Source: Bacteroidaceae bacterium
GTDB taxonomy: Bacteria > Bacteroidota > Bacteroidia > Bacteroidales > Bacteroidaceae
DNA length: 64,000 nucleotides
Direction: 5' to 3'
NCBI GenBank assembly: GCA_017529865.1
Contig: JAFXNA010000024.1
Span: 62,001-126,000, forward strand
Below the pieces are notes generated by a model, which saw only the letters and a program-made list of their open reading frames with translations, was not told the DNA's origin and searched no databases. This document shows, piece after piece, positions 42,501 to 50,283 of this stretch (positions are counted from its first letter, which is position 1; every line of letters starts with the position of its first letter). Made by a program: the position numbers and the translations under genes.

Positions 42501-43257
42501 TGGTTGGGAAGTTATGAGTTTCAGCCTTCAGCGAGATGACAGACTCGATGTCTTTCGTCTGGAAATAATCGCTGGTGCTATGGTCCTTTGGTGCAAACTG
42601 CTCTACAACAGGACCTTGAGCAAATGCCACATTATCTTTATAGGCAGAGATAATCTTGTTAGGATTCTCCTGCGTTGTCTTCTTAATCATCTGGAACAGA
42701 CTACTCTCTTTCTCCTTGCCATCGATGATGAAAGTGCCACCGAATATCTTGTGGCGGCAATGCTCGGAGTTGATCTGTGCAAAGCCGAACACCTCAGAGT
42801 CAGTAAGCTTTCGACCCAACTGGCCTTCCACCTTGTGCAGGTATTCAATCTCCTCTGGACTCAATGCCAGACCCTCCTGCTCATTGTATTCCTCCAGATT
42901 GTCGATATGCTGGATGGCAGCAGGCTCTATGTTGACAGTGAAAATCTGCTGGTTCAGTTCCTCATACCTGCGTTGCAACATCGGGTCGATGTCGGCATCC
43001 TTGTCGATGGGGAAGAACTCCTCGATACGCTCAATACCCGTCAAGCCCATGTTCTGTGTAATCTCCACAGCATTGGTACTCCAAGGAGTGATCATCTCAC
43101 GTCGAGGACCTGCAAACAGTCCACCAATCGTCTGCTCGTCGCGCTTCTTTGCGCCACTGAAAAGCCACTGAAGTGCATCCGTCTCCTTCGCAGAGATGTC
43201 ATGATTCATACTTACTGCGATGATGCTGTTCTGTGGCGTAATGAAAAAGTAAATCAT
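39574..43257 (-). CDS. purL: Phosphoribosylformylglycinamidine synthase
   Basis: The 1227-residue large-type FGAM synthase converts FGAR to FGAM in purine synthesis using glutamine and ATP. The start MIYFFITPQNSIIAVSM fits the family's N-terminal PurS-like domain. The synthetase core has HNFPTTVEPFNGAATGTGG and GGGSVSSVDTGRYSS. The C-terminal glutaminase domain carries the nucleophile in LGICNGCQLMMELG near residue 1075 and GEGRFEL near the end. It reads from the promoter inside the left copy of the 82-base repeat. A 655-codon open frame on the opposite strand is only a shadow. Confidence 0.96.
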   Translation of the reverse strand: MIYFFITPQNSIIAVSMNHDISAKETDALQWLFSGAKKRDEQTIGGLFAGPRREMITPWSTNAVEITQNMGLTGIERIEEFFPIDKDADIDPMLQRRYEELNQQIFTVNIEPAAIQHIDNLEEYNEQEGLALSPEEIEYLHKVEGQLGRKLTDSEVFGFAQINSEHCRHKIFGGTFIIDGKEKESSLFQMIKKTTQENPNKIISAYKDNVAFAQGPVVEQFAPKDHSTSDYFQTKDIESVISLKAETHNFPTTVEPFNGAATGTGGEIRDRMGGGTGSWPIAGTAVYMTSYRNGEHPRHWLYQTPEQILIKASNGASDFGNKFGQPLICGSVLTFEHQEQKKGEPLYGYDKVIMLAGGVGYGTKRDCLKGTPEKGNKIVVVGGDNYRIGLGGGSVSSVDTGRYSSGIELNAVQRANPEMQKRANNLVRALCEEDVNPIVSIHDHGSAGHVNCLSELVEECGGQIDMTKLPIGDKTLSSKEIIANESQERMGLLIDEKHIDHVRQIAERERAPLYVVGETTGDAHFSFQQGDGIRPFDLEVSQMFGHSPKTYMRDETVEHHYADVEYKDVKDSKTLNDYLEQVLKLEAVACKDWLTNKVDRSVTGKIARQQCQGELQLPLSDCGVVALDYRGKAGIATAIGHAPQAGLADPAAGSVLSVAESLTNIVWAPLTEGLDSVSLSANWMWPCRSQKGEDARLFEGVKALSDFCCALQVNVPTGKDSLSMTQKYPDGTKVISPGTVIVSSGGEVSDIRKVVSPVVQNKDSVLYHIDFSFDELKLGGSAFAQTQGKVGSEVPTVQNPEYFRDAFMAVQQLVNEELLLAGHDISAGGLVTCLLEMCFANTKGGLKVNLDEFGEKDLVKLLFAENPGVVIQVAADHINKVESILADAGVGFAKIAEPIAERKLVLSAKATSYELDIDALRDVWYSTSHELDCLQSMNGMADERFANYKNQPIQHKFNADFTGTFAQYGISPDRDSAPSEARPKAAIIREKGTNGEREMAYCLYLAGFDVKDVMMTDLVSGRETLDEIQMIVFCGGFSNSDVLGSAKGWAGAFLYNPEAKAALDKFYARKDTLSLGICNGCQLMMELGLLGAKGSMKHNISHKFESAFLTLDIPQNESVLFGSLSGNKLGLWVAHGEGRFELTEPESAYNVVAKYNYHGYPANPNGSDYDIAGICTADGRHLAMMPHLERAIFPWQMGHYPEERKHDDVTPWIEAFVNGRKWCEQHR

Positions 43258-43372
43258 TGTTTCTTATTGATAAGTTTGAATTATGTGTCCGTGACAATTT
43301 TATGTAAAGCTTTTAACAACAGTACTATCTCTTCACACTTCACGCTTCACACTTCACTTTTTATTTCTGTTG

Positions 43373-43454
43373 CAAAGTTACAAAAACTTTTTTAATTAGA
43401 AATTAAAAACATCAAATTAAACAAGAAAATGCAAGCGATTTGCTTGCATTTCCT
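43373..43454. repeat. 82-base direct repeat, left copy (purL promoter side)
   Basis: It is identical by my reading to 44548-44629. It begins CAAAGTTACAAAAAC, which on the minus strand is a TAACTTTG promoter for purL. It ends with the hairpin AAATGCAAGC (43427-43436)/GCTTGCATTT (43442-43451), which can terminate rhuM. Between this copy and the purL start the leader carries 7-base units of CTTCACA/CTTCACG type (43331-43358). Confidence 0.92.
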
Positions 43455-43511
43455 CGTTGTATGATATTTACATCACTCACTCTGCCCTCTTCTATTTTCA
43501 TATTTCGTTTT

Positions 43512-44537
43512 TCATAAATCATTCTTTCCTCCCAATTTCTTCTGTTCCCTCTCAAATTGTTCCAAGAAATGAATCTCAACGGGTGTCAGTTCGTTCTTGG
43601 TTCTTGCCTTGAACTTATCGTATTCGGCATCAGCCTTGGCTTTGGCCAGTTGTGCAGAAATCTTGCCTGCATGTGTAAGGATATCCTTACGTGAAATGTG
43701 CAGGAAGTCGTCAAGAATCGCAATCCAATCCTTCATATACATAGGGCGATGTTCCTCTGCCTGTAACTCGGCAAAATCAAGATATAGACTGACGATACGG
43801 TTTAGCGTCGAAATCTCCTCCTGGGACAGATAATTTTTTGCGATTTCTGCATCAGTTTTCGTAGGCATGGCACCCGTCCATGTGGTCAACCCCATGAAAT
43901 CCTTCTGTGCATCAGCCCGTTCATAGATAATCTCTGCTGCCGTATGCCCATGCACAGAATAGTGCATCTTGTTTTGCACCGTTTTGAAGAACTCCTGCGT
44001 CATTTCCACTCGTGGGTCATAGTCGATGCTGAGTGCATAGATTTCGAGTACCTTCCTATAGAAAACCTTTTCCGAGGAACGGATGTCTCGAATGCGGGCT
44101 AACAGTTCATCGAAATAGTTGCCGCCACCTGCCCGTTTCAGCAAGTCATCGTTCAAAGCAAAACCCTTCACGATGTACTCTTTCAACACACCCGTTGCCC
44201 ACATGCGGAACTGAACGCCACGATAGGAATGTACGCGATATCCCACGCTGATGATCATATCGAGGTTATAAAAAACTATTTGGTCTTCCACCTCGCCCCT
44301 TATACCTCTATTTACGACGGTTGCAAATTTTGCAACTGTCGTTTCTTGTCGGAGTTCTCCCTCCTCAAACACATTCCTGATGTGTCGGGAAATAGTCGAT
44401 TTGTTACGCTGGAACAACTCTGCCATCTGGTCAAGGCTGAGCCATACCGTCTCACCCTGTAGCCTTACCTCAATGCGCGACTCACCATCAGGAGTCTGAT
44501 ATAATAGTATTTGTCCTTTATCTTCTTCCATATTCAT
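43512..44537 (-). CDS. RhuM family protein, flanked by direct repeats
   Basis: The 341-residue product starts MNMEEDKGQILLYQTPDGES. It has the RhuM N-terminal region (VWLSLDQMAELFQRNKSTIS, a helix-turn-helix-like segment) and FYNLDMIISVGYRVHSYRG, then WATGVLKEYIVKGFALND. RhuM proteins were named from a Salmonella pathogenicity island and often accompany restriction systems or phage genes in Bacteroidetes; the activity is unknown. Here the gene stands alone between two identical 82-base repeats that give it a promoter (right copy) and a terminator (left copy). TTCATATTTCGTTT occurs at both ends, at 43497-43510 and 44533-44546. Confidence 0.88.
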   Translation of the reverse strand: MNMEEDKGQILLYQTPDGESRIEVRLQGETVWLSLDQMAELFQRNKSTISRHIRNVFEEGELRQETTVAKFATVVNRGIRGEVEDQIVFYNLDMIISVGYRVHSYRGVQFRMWATGVLKEYIVKGFALNDDLLKRAGGGNYFDELLARIRDIRSSEKVFYRKVLEIYALSIDYDPRVEMTQEFFKTVQNKMHYSVHGHTAAEIIYERADAQKDFMGLTTWTGAMPTKTDAEIAKNYLSQEEISTLNRIVSLYLDFAELQAEEHRPMYMKDWIAILDDFLHISRKDILTHAGKISAQLAKAKADAEYDKFKARTKNELTPVEIHFLEQFEREQKKLGGKNDL

Positions 44538-44547
44538 ATTTCGTTTA

Positions 44548-44629
44548 CAAAGTTACAAAAACTTTTTTAATTAGAAATTAAAAACATCAAATTAAACAAG
44601 AAAATGCAAGCGATTTGCTTGCATTTCCT
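44548..44629. repeat. 82-base direct repeat, right copy (rhuM promoter side)
   Basis: Identical to 43373-43454, 1175 bases away. CAAAGTTA at 44548-44555 gives rhuM a TAACTTTG box on the minus strand. The hairpin 44602-44626 can terminate the 44655-45158 gene. Similarity fades after GTTCTATGACA. Confidence 0.92.
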
Positions 44630-44654
44630 TGTTCTATGACATAACAGCATTGTC

Positions 44655-45158
44655 TTACCAAAGCCCAATCCTCCAAGGGATGTGTGCATCTGTTTGATTC
44701 ATCTTGTCCAGTTGGATATTCTTTTCCTTTATGGCTTGATTGTATAAATCGCTTGAATAGAACTCTTCCACTTTGTAGTCAGTGTACTTTATATCCACTT
44801 TGTTTTCTGGCAATTCAATGATAACATAATAAGGTTTATAGTCCCACCCTGTTGAACCATGAGCAACAATGTAATGGGTATCATAGAATATGAGATAGGG
44901 GAAAAAAGAGACTTCAGTAATACTTGGAAGAGACTTTCCCCCTGCATCATGAGCAAAAATCTTTGCTCCTGGTGCAGGTGTTGCATCAATATCAATTAAT
45001 ACAACCTTAGTATCGCCGATATGCTTGTATTGTAGGAAATCACCACCACTTATCAGGCACCCTAATGCAATCTTTGCAAACACAGCGAATGAAAGTAATG
45101 ATAAGACAACAATTAACGTAGTCTTTAATATCTTTTTTGTCTTACTTTTTTCAGCCAT
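44655..45158 (-). CDS. Hypothetical single-pass membrane protein
   Basis: The 167-residue product has a basic start MAEKSKTKKILKTT, then one hydrophobic segment (LIVVLSLLSFAVFAKIALGC) and an extracytoplasmic domain of about 130 residues with many Tyr and Asp, for example FYDTHYIVAHGSTGWDYKPY. A Cys at the end of the membrane segment could be a lipid site but is not in a good lipobox. No family is recognised. The gene is AT-rich, lies next to the rhuM cassette and has a TATATTTG promoter. Confidence 0.65.
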   Translation of the reverse strand: MAEKSKTKKILKTTLIVVLSLLSFAVFAKIALGCLISGGDFLQYKHIGDTKVVLIDIDATPAPGAKIFAHDAGGKSLPSITEVSFFPYLIFYDTHYIVAHGSTGWDYKPYYVIIELPENKVDIKYTDYKVEEFYSSDLYNQAIKEKNIQLDKMNQTDAHIPWRIGLW

Positions 45159-45214
45159 CGTTTGAATAAATTGAAGTGTTCTTATATTACTAGCCTCTTT
45201 CTTCTTTTCGACTG

Positions 45215-45222
45215 CAAATATA
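45215..45222 (-). promoter_or_regulatory. -7 promoter box for 44655-45158
   Basis: The minus strand reads TATATTTG, 57 bases before the ATG. Confidence 0.6.
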
Positions 45223-45278
45223 GGGAGTTTTCATGAAACTACCAAATAATTTTTGTTTTTTCTAGAAGAAAGGGGGTG

Positions 45279-45770
45279 ACAATAACCTAGCATTGTTCAG
45301 CAATAACCTTGGGTTATTCGGCGATAAGGTTTACTTCCTTTAGGCTAAATGCGGAACGTTTGAAGCCTAAATACGGGTCGTATTTACGCTGAATTCGAAG
45401 GGTTTGCACGCTAAATACGAATCGAATTTAAGCAGTGGGGGAAATAAGAGCAAATTGTCACACTTATGTACAACCCTTTTGATGTGTTACTTTTGATTTG
45501 CATTTTAACAGAACAATTGTTAAATGGTTCATGAATCGTCCAACCGTTTTCTGGGCTTTTATTTTGCGGAAAGCAAAGGAAAAATTTGCAGCCCTTAAAG
45601 GTAACAAAATTTCCCATTAAGGGGAACAAAGAGACCCTCTCCTGTCCCCCTTAAAGGGGGATGATAAGAAGTCCTCCTTTAAGGAGGATTTAGAAGGCAA
45701 AACTTAACAATTCATTAACTTAATTCGAAGGGTTTGCACGCAGAATCCGACTCGTATTTAAGTTAGGAAG
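45279..45770. repeat. Large intergenic repeat region, copy B
   Basis: The 825-base gap 45159-45983 has no gene. It contains the palindrome AATAACCTTGGGTTATT near 45303, and the 25-base block 45339-45363 (reverse of 29446-29470). CGTATTTA/TAAATACG units lie at 45368-45430, and GGTAACAAAATTTCCC at 45600-45615. A C/G-rich palindrome copy lies at 45637-45697. AATTCGAAGGGTTTGCACGC occurs exactly twice, at 45392-45411 and 45722-45741. It looks like layered insertions of dispersed repeats. Confidence 0.7.
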
Positions 45771-45907
45771 TGGATACTTGCTACACGAGGAAGAACTTGT
45801 TGCTAGGTGAGGCTACACGTGCAGTCTCGTGAGGGTGCAAATAAGGGTTCGGCAGACAAAAGAATATCGTACGCGACTTATTGTTAAATAAACTTAAAGT
45901 TTTGGAT

Positions 45908-45973
45908 AAATCGCTTGCGATATAAATTTTTCTTCTTACCTTTGCAGCGGAAAAATCGCAAACGATATAAATT
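45908..45973 (+). promoter_or_regulatory. gpx promoter between two operator-like boxes
   Basis: The -7 box TACCTTTG is at 45937-45944. Box 1 (45908-45928) contains ATCGCTTGCGAT and box 2 (45953-45973) contains ATCGCAAACGAT; each is followed by ATAAATT. Over 21 bases they differ only in the three central bases. Box 1 overlaps the -33 region and box 2 the start of the transcript, with centres 45 bases apart. A MarR-type dimer is the natural candidate binder, since an OhrR-like gene is in the operon. Confidence 0.75.
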
Positions 45974-45983
45974 GAATAAGATT

Positions 45984-46529
45984 ATGGCAAAGATTTATGA
46001 TTTCAAGGCTCTCACGAGCAAAGGTAAGGAACTGGATTTCTCGCAGTTCGAAGGTAAGGTATTGCTGATTGTCAACACAGCCAGCAAGTGTGGTTTCACC
46101 CCTCAGTTCGCAGGATTGGAGGAGTTGAACCAGAAGTATAAGGATAAGGGATTGGTCATCATCGGCTTCCCTTGCAATCAGTTCAAGGAGCAGGATCCTG
46201 GCACAGACGGTCAGATTGAGGAGTTCTGTCAGCTGAACTATGGTGTAACTTTCCAGATCATGAAGAAGGGTGATGTGAACGGTCCTGCTGCAGAACCTAT
46301 CTTCGAGTACTTGAAGACGCAGGCTCCTATTGAAGAGTATAACGGATTGAAGGCCAAAGCAACCAAGGCACTCTTGAAGACGCTCAGTAAGAGTGTGAAG
46401 AAGGATAGCGACATCCTTTGGAACTTCACCAAGTTCCTCATCTCGAAGGATGGCGAGACCATCAAGCGATATGCTCCAACCACAGAGCCAAAGGATTTTG
46501 AGAAGGAAATTGAAGCCATGTTGGCTTAA
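45984..46529 (+). CDS. gpx: Glutathione peroxidase family protein
   Basis: The start is at ATG 45984 (MAKIYDFKALTSKGKELDFS); earlier in-frame codons fall in the promoter. The 181-residue thiol peroxidase has the catalytic Cys36 in NTASKCGFTPQF (Cys in place of selenocysteine), GFPCNQFKEQDPG with a second Cys near residue 64, and WNFTKFLISKDG near the end. Bacterial Cys-type members often use thioredoxin as the reductant. It is the first gene of a three-gene unit with an OhrR-like regulator and a 61-residue Cys protein. Confidence 0.94.
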   Translation: MAKIYDFKALTSKGKELDFSQFEGKVLLIVNTASKCGFTPQFAGLEELNQKYKDKGLVIIGFPCNQFKEQDPGTDGQIEEFCQLNYGVTFQIMKKGDVNGPAAEPIFEYLKTQAPIEEYNGLKAKATKALLKTLSKSVKKDSDILWNFTKFLISKDGETIKRYAPTTEPKDFEKEIEAMLA

Positions 46530-46548
46530 TTGATAATTGACAATTGTT

Positions 46549-46989
46549 ATGCACGAAGAATTACGACTCGACAATCAGATTTGTTTCCGTCTCTATACAG
46601 CTGCACGACTGGTTACACAGGCCTACACACCGATATTGACAAAACTAGGAATCACCTATCCGCAGTATCTGGTGCTGATGGTGCTGTGGGAGAAGGACAA
46701 CCAGCTTGTGAACGACATCGCTCATCGATTGCTGCTGGAGACGAATACCGTTACTCCCTTGCTTCAGCGTATGGAGAAGCTTGGTATCGTCAGCCGCAAA
46801 CAGGGTGAGAAGGACAAACGCCAACAGATTGTCAGCCTGACTCCAAAAGGCAAGCGGTTGGAGGAAGAGGCTTTCGCTCAGGTACCTACGGGTATGAACG
46901 AACAGCTGTCGGCTTGTCCGCTGAAGTTCGAAGACTATCAGCGTCTGGCACAGGAACTTGATTCGATGATTGAAACATTAAAAAAATAA
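46549..46989 (+). CDS. OhrR-like MarR family peroxide-sensing repressor
   Basis: The start is at ATG 46549 (MHEELRLDNQICFRLYTAAR). The 146-residue protein aligns by eye with Bacillus OhrR: the N-terminal LDNQICFRLY carries the reactive Cys12 in the place of the OhrR sensor Cys. GITYPQYLVLMVLWEKDNQL, the recognition helix LETNTVTPLLQRMEKLGIVS and the wing KDKRQQIVSLTPKGKR follow. OhrR repressors leave DNA when the sensor Cys is oxidised by organic peroxides. It lies 19 bases after gpx. The paired boxes at the gpx promoter are probable operators, which would make it autoregulatory. Confidence 0.9.
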   Translation: MHEELRLDNQICFRLYTAARLVTQAYTPILTKLGITYPQYLVLMVLWEKDNQLVNDIAHRLLLETNTVTPLLQRMEKLGIVSRKQGEKDKRQQIVSLTPKGKRLEEEAFAQVPTGMNEQLSACPLKFEDYQRLAQELDSMIETLKK

Positions 46990-46996
46990 GATTATT

Positions 46997-47182
46997 ATGG
47001 CACATCAATGTGATAATTGCAAATTGCGAGCTTATTACGACAAGAAACCAAACTCGCTGATGGGACGTTTTTGGCGTTGGCACATCAACTTCTGTCCTGG
47101 ATGGAAGGGTTATTTCACCTCTCTCCCTGCTGATCAGCAACAAGCACTACGCGAGAAGTATCAGTTTACGAAATACCAATAA
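46997..47182 (+). CDS. Small Cys protein (61 residues) in the gpx-ohrR unit
   Basis: The product begins MAHQCDNCKLRAYYDKKPNS and contains RFWRWHINFCPGWKGYF. It has three cysteines: a CDNC pair at 5 and 8, and Cys33 in FCPGW. This could bind a metal or act as a redox motif. It lies 7 bases after the ohrR-like stop, so it is surely co-transcribed. I have a sense that similar small proteins exist in other Bacteroidetes, but I cannot name a family. Its place suggests a part in peroxide defence or metal handling, which is inference. Confidence 0.75.
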   Translation: MAHQCDNCKLRAYYDKKPNSLMGRFWRWHINFCPGWKGYFTSLPADQQQALREKYQFTKYQ

Positions 47183-47239
47183 ACAGCAAAGGATGTTGGG
47201 TGAAAAAAGGTAGCTCCTATTATAAATAAGGTGTAAATA

Positions 47240-47326
47240 ATTGACCATTGATAATTGATAATTGACAATTGATAGTTAATTATTGACCATTGATAATTGA
47301 CAATTGATATTTTTTTCGTAACTTTG
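47240..47326 (+). promoter_or_regulatory. tyrS promoter preceded by ten 7-base repeats
   Basis: From 47240 to 47309 ten consecutive 7-base units run without a slip: ATTGACC, ATTGATA, ATTGATA, ATTGACA, ATTGATA, GTTAATT, ATTGACC, ATTGATA, ATTGACA, ATTGATA. Seven T (47310-47316), CG and the -7 box TAACTTTG (47319-47326) follow. The array occupies the -33 region. A small hairpin GCCGC/GCGGC follows at 47337-47349. Confidence 0.8.
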
Positions 47327-47387
47327 CACCCCGATAGCCGCAAGCGGCAATGAAAAAATGAGAAAATGTAATAATTGAAAATAGAAT

Positions 47388-48686
47388 ATGGCAAAGAATT
47401 TTGTAAAAGAACTTGAGTGGCGTGGCATGATTCACCAGATGATGCCTGGCACTGAAGAACTGCTCGAGAAGGAGCAGGTGACGGCTTATTTGGGTATCGA
47501 CCCAACAGCCGACTCATTGCACATCGGACACCTGTGTGGTGTGATGATGTTGCGTCATTTCCAGCGCTGCGGACACAAGCCGCTGGCTCTGATTGGTGGT
47601 GCTACAGGTATGATTGGCGACCCTTCGGGCAAGAGCCAGGAGCGTAACCTGCTGGACGAGGCTACCCTGCGCCACAATGTGGAATGCATCAAGGCTCAGT
47701 TGAGCAAATTCCTCGATTTCGATAGCGATGCACCCAACAAGGCTGAATTGGTCAACAACTATGACTGGATGAAGAACTTCACGTTCCTCGATTTCGCTCG
47801 CGATATCGGCAAGCACATCACAGTGAACTACATGATGGCGAAGGAAAGTGTGCAGAAGCGCCTCAACGGTGAGGCTCGCGACGGTCTCTCATTCACGGAG
47901 TTTACTTACCAGTTGCTCCAGGGCTACGACTTCCTCTATCTGAACGAGCACAAGAACTGCAAGCTGCAGTTGGGTGGAGCAGACCAATGGGGTAACATCA
48001 CAACAGGTTCGGAGCTGATTCGTCGCATCAACGGCAACGAATGCTTTGCGCTGACTTGTCCGCTGGTAACCAAAGCCGACGGCACGAAGTTCGGAAAAAC
48101 AGAGAAGGGTAACATCTGGCTGAACCGCAACTACACATCGCCATATATGTTCTACCAGTTCTGGATGAACACCAGCGACGAGGATGCCAAGCGCTACATC
48201 AAGATCTTCACTTCGCTGGAGAAGGACGAAATCGATGCTCTCATCGCAGAGCAGGATCAAGATCCAGGTATGCGTGTGCTGCAGAAGCGTCTGGCGAAGG
48301 AACTGACCATCATGGTTCACTCGGAGGAAGACTACAACATGGCTGTTGAAGCATCGAACATTCTCTTTGGCAAGTCAACCAAGGAAGCCCTCTTGAAACT
48401 GGACGAGCAGACACTCCTCGATGTATTCGACGGTGTGCCTCACTACACCCTCTCGAAGGATGAGTTGGCTGCAGGCATCAAGGCTGTAGACCTCTGTGCC
48501 GAGAAGACTGACATCTTCCCATCAAAGGGCGAGATGCGTAAGATGACCCAAGGTGGTGGTGTGAGCATCAACAAGGAGAAGCTGGCTCAGTTTGACCAAA
48601 CGCTGACAACTGCCGACCTCATCGACGGCAAGTATCTGTTGGCACAGAAAGGAAAGAAAAACTATTATCTGCTGATTTTTGAATAA
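47388..48686 (+). CDS. tyrS: Tyrosyl-tRNA synthetase
   Basis: The 432-residue class I synthetase charges tRNA-Tyr. The HIGH-type motif is in [18 protein letters not shown] near residues 42-59, [19 protein letters not shown] follows, and the KMSKS equivalent is [18 protein letters not shown]. The C-terminal S4-like domain contains [11 protein letters not shown]. Length is normal. gpmI follows after 9 bases. Confidence 0.98.
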   Translation: MAKNFVKELEWRGMIHQMMPGTEELLEKEQVTAYLGIDPTADSLHIGHLCGVMMLRHFQRCGHKPLALIGGATGMIGDPSGKSQERNLLDEATLRHNVECIKAQLSKFLDFDSDAPNKAELVNNYDWMKNFTFLDFARDIGKHITVNYMMAKESVQKRLNGEARDGLSFTEFTYQLLQGYDFLYLNEHKNCKLQLGGADQWGNITTGSELIRRINGNECFALTCPLVTKADGTKFGKTEKGNIWLNRNYTSPYMFYQFWMNTSDEDAKRYIKIFTSLEKDEIDALIAEQDQDPGMRVLQKRLAKELTIMVHSEEDYNMAVEASNILFGKSTKEALLKLDEQTLLDVFDGVPHYTLSKDELAAGIKAVDLCAEKTDIFPSKGEMRKMTQGGGVSINKEKLAQFDQTLTTADLIDGKYLLAQKGKKNYYLLIFE

Positions 48687-48695
48687 AAGACAATT

Positions 48696-50213
48696 ATGGC
48701 AAAGAAAGCATTATTAATGATTCTCGACGGATGGGGAATCGGCGACAAGACAAAGGGAGACGTAATCTATTCCACTCCAACTCCATATATGGACTATCTG
48801 AATGCAACATATCCGCATTCACAGTTACAGGCTTCAGGCGAGAACGTAGGTCTGCCTGACGGCCAGATGGGTAACTCAGAGGTGGGACACCTCAACATTG
48901 GTGCAGGACGCATCGTGTATCAGGACCTCGTGAAGATCAATCGTGCCTGCAAGGACGGTTCGATCATGAAGAACCCCGAAATCATCAGCGCTTACGAATA
49001 CGCACAGAAGACAGGCAAGAGCATTCACCTGATGGGTCTGACCTCAAACGGTGGCGTTCACAGCTCACTCGAACATGTGTTTACCCTCTGCGACATCAGC
49101 AAGGCATACGGCATCAAGAACACCTACATCCATTGTTTCATGGATGGACGTGATACCGACCCAAAGAGCGGTAAGGGCTTCATTGAGCAACTCACAGCGA
49201 AGGGTAAGGAGACTGGATGCGAAATCGCCAGCATCATCGGCCGCTTCTATGCAATGGATCGTGACAAGCGTTGGGAGCGTATCAAGATTGCTTACGACCT
49301 CCTCATCAAGGGCGAAGGTAAGCAGGCAACCGATATGGTTCAGGCTATGCAAGAGAGTTACGATGAAAACGTGACTGACGAGTTCATCCTGCCAATCAAT
49401 AACGCCAACATCGATGGAACCATCAAGGAAGGCGATGTCATCATCTTCTACAACTATCGCAACGACCGTGCGAAGGAGTTGACCATCGTGCTCACCCAGC
49501 AGGATATGCCTGAGCAGGGAATGAACACCATCCCAGGTCTGCAGTACTATTGCATGACTCCTTACGATGCATCGTTCACAGGCGTACACATCCTTTTCCC
49601 AAAGGAGAACGTGGAGAATACCCTTGGCGAATACATCTCATCAAAGGGCCTGAAGCAGCTGCACACAGCTGAGACAGAGAAATATGCACACGTCACCTTC
49701 TTCTTCAATGGTGGTCGCGAAGCTCCATACGAAGGTGAAGAGCGTATCTTGGTGGCTTCACCAAAGGTGGCTACCTATGACCTCAAGCCTGAGATGAGTG
49801 CTTACGAAGTGAAGGACAAACTCGTAGCTGCCCTGAAGGAAGACAAGTACGACTTCGTGGTTGTGAACTTCGCAAATGGCGATATGGTAGGCCACACAGG
49901 CATCTACGAAGCTGTTGAGAAGGCCGTAGTAGCTGTTGACCAATGTGTGAAGGAAGTTGTTGAGACAGCAAAGACGGTTGGTTACGAAACCATCATCATT
50001 GCTGATCACGGTAATGCCGACAACGAAATCAACCCAGACGGCACACCCAACACAGCTCACTCGCTCAACCCTGTTCCATTCATCTATGTAACTGAGAACA
50101 AAAATGCAAAGGTTGCAAATGGTGTTCTCGCCGATGTAGCTCCTTCTATCCTGCACATCATGGGCTTGCCTCAGCCAGCTGAGATGACAGGAAATGATTT
50201 GATTACAGATTAA
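48696..50213 (+). CDS. gpmI: 2,3-bisphosphoglycerate-independent phosphoglycerate mutase
   Basis: The 505-residue manganese enzyme interconverts 3- and 2-phosphoglycerate in glycolysis. [17 protein letters not shown] holds the metal ligand Asp11, and [19 protein letters not shown] holds the nucleophile Ser61. [14 protein letters not shown] and [12 protein letters not shown] near the end give more metal ligands. It is cytoplasmic and probably co-transcribed with tyrS. Confidence 0.98.
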   Translation: MAKKALLMILDGWGIGDKTKGDVIYSTPTPYMDYLNATYPHSQLQASGENVGLPDGQMGNSEVGHLNIGAGRIVYQDLVKINRACKDGSIMKNPEIISAYEYAQKTGKSIHLMGLTSNGGVHSSLEHVFTLCDISKAYGIKNTYIHCFMDGRDTDPKSGKGFIEQLTAKGKETGCEIASIIGRFYAMDRDKRWERIKIAYDLLIKGEGKQATDMVQAMQESYDENVTDEFILPINNANIDGTIKEGDVIIFYNYRNDRAKELTIVLTQQDMPEQGMNTIPGLQYYCMTPYDASFTGVHILFPKENVENTLGEYISSKGLKQLHTAETEKYAHVTFFFNGGREAPYEGEERILVASPKVATYDLKPEMSAYEVKDKLVAALKEDKYDFVVVNFANGDMVGHTGIYEAVEKAVVAVDQCVKEVVETAKTVGYETIIIADHGNADNEINPDGTPNTAHSLNPVPFIYVTENKNAKVANGVLADVAPSILHIMGLPQPAEMTGNDLITD

Positions 50214-50228
50214 AAACTAAGACACACC

Positions 50229-50269
50229 AGGACCCACCCCCTACCCCTCCCAGCGAGGGAGGGGAGTGG
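50229..50269. repeat. Copy 7 of C/G-rich palindromic repeat
   Basis: CCCACCCCCTACCCCTCCC, then GAGGGAGGGGAG, in the gap between gpmI and the DUF5686 gene. Confidence 0.7.
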
Positions 50270-50283
50270 TTACCAACAATAAC

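Noticed and set aside
41428..43395. Open frame of 655 codons on the plus strand
   Set aside because: It lies opposite purL, which has full family motifs. The frame has no recognisable domain and is a by-product of codon use.
43373..44629. Insertion sequence around rhuM
   Set aside because: The flanks are direct, not inverted, repeats and there is no transposase. It is treated as a cassette or duplication instead.
47240..47316. CRISPR-like array
   Set aside because: The units are 7 bases long without spacers; it is a short tandem repeat, not a CRISPR. No CRISPR array or cas gene is present in the window.
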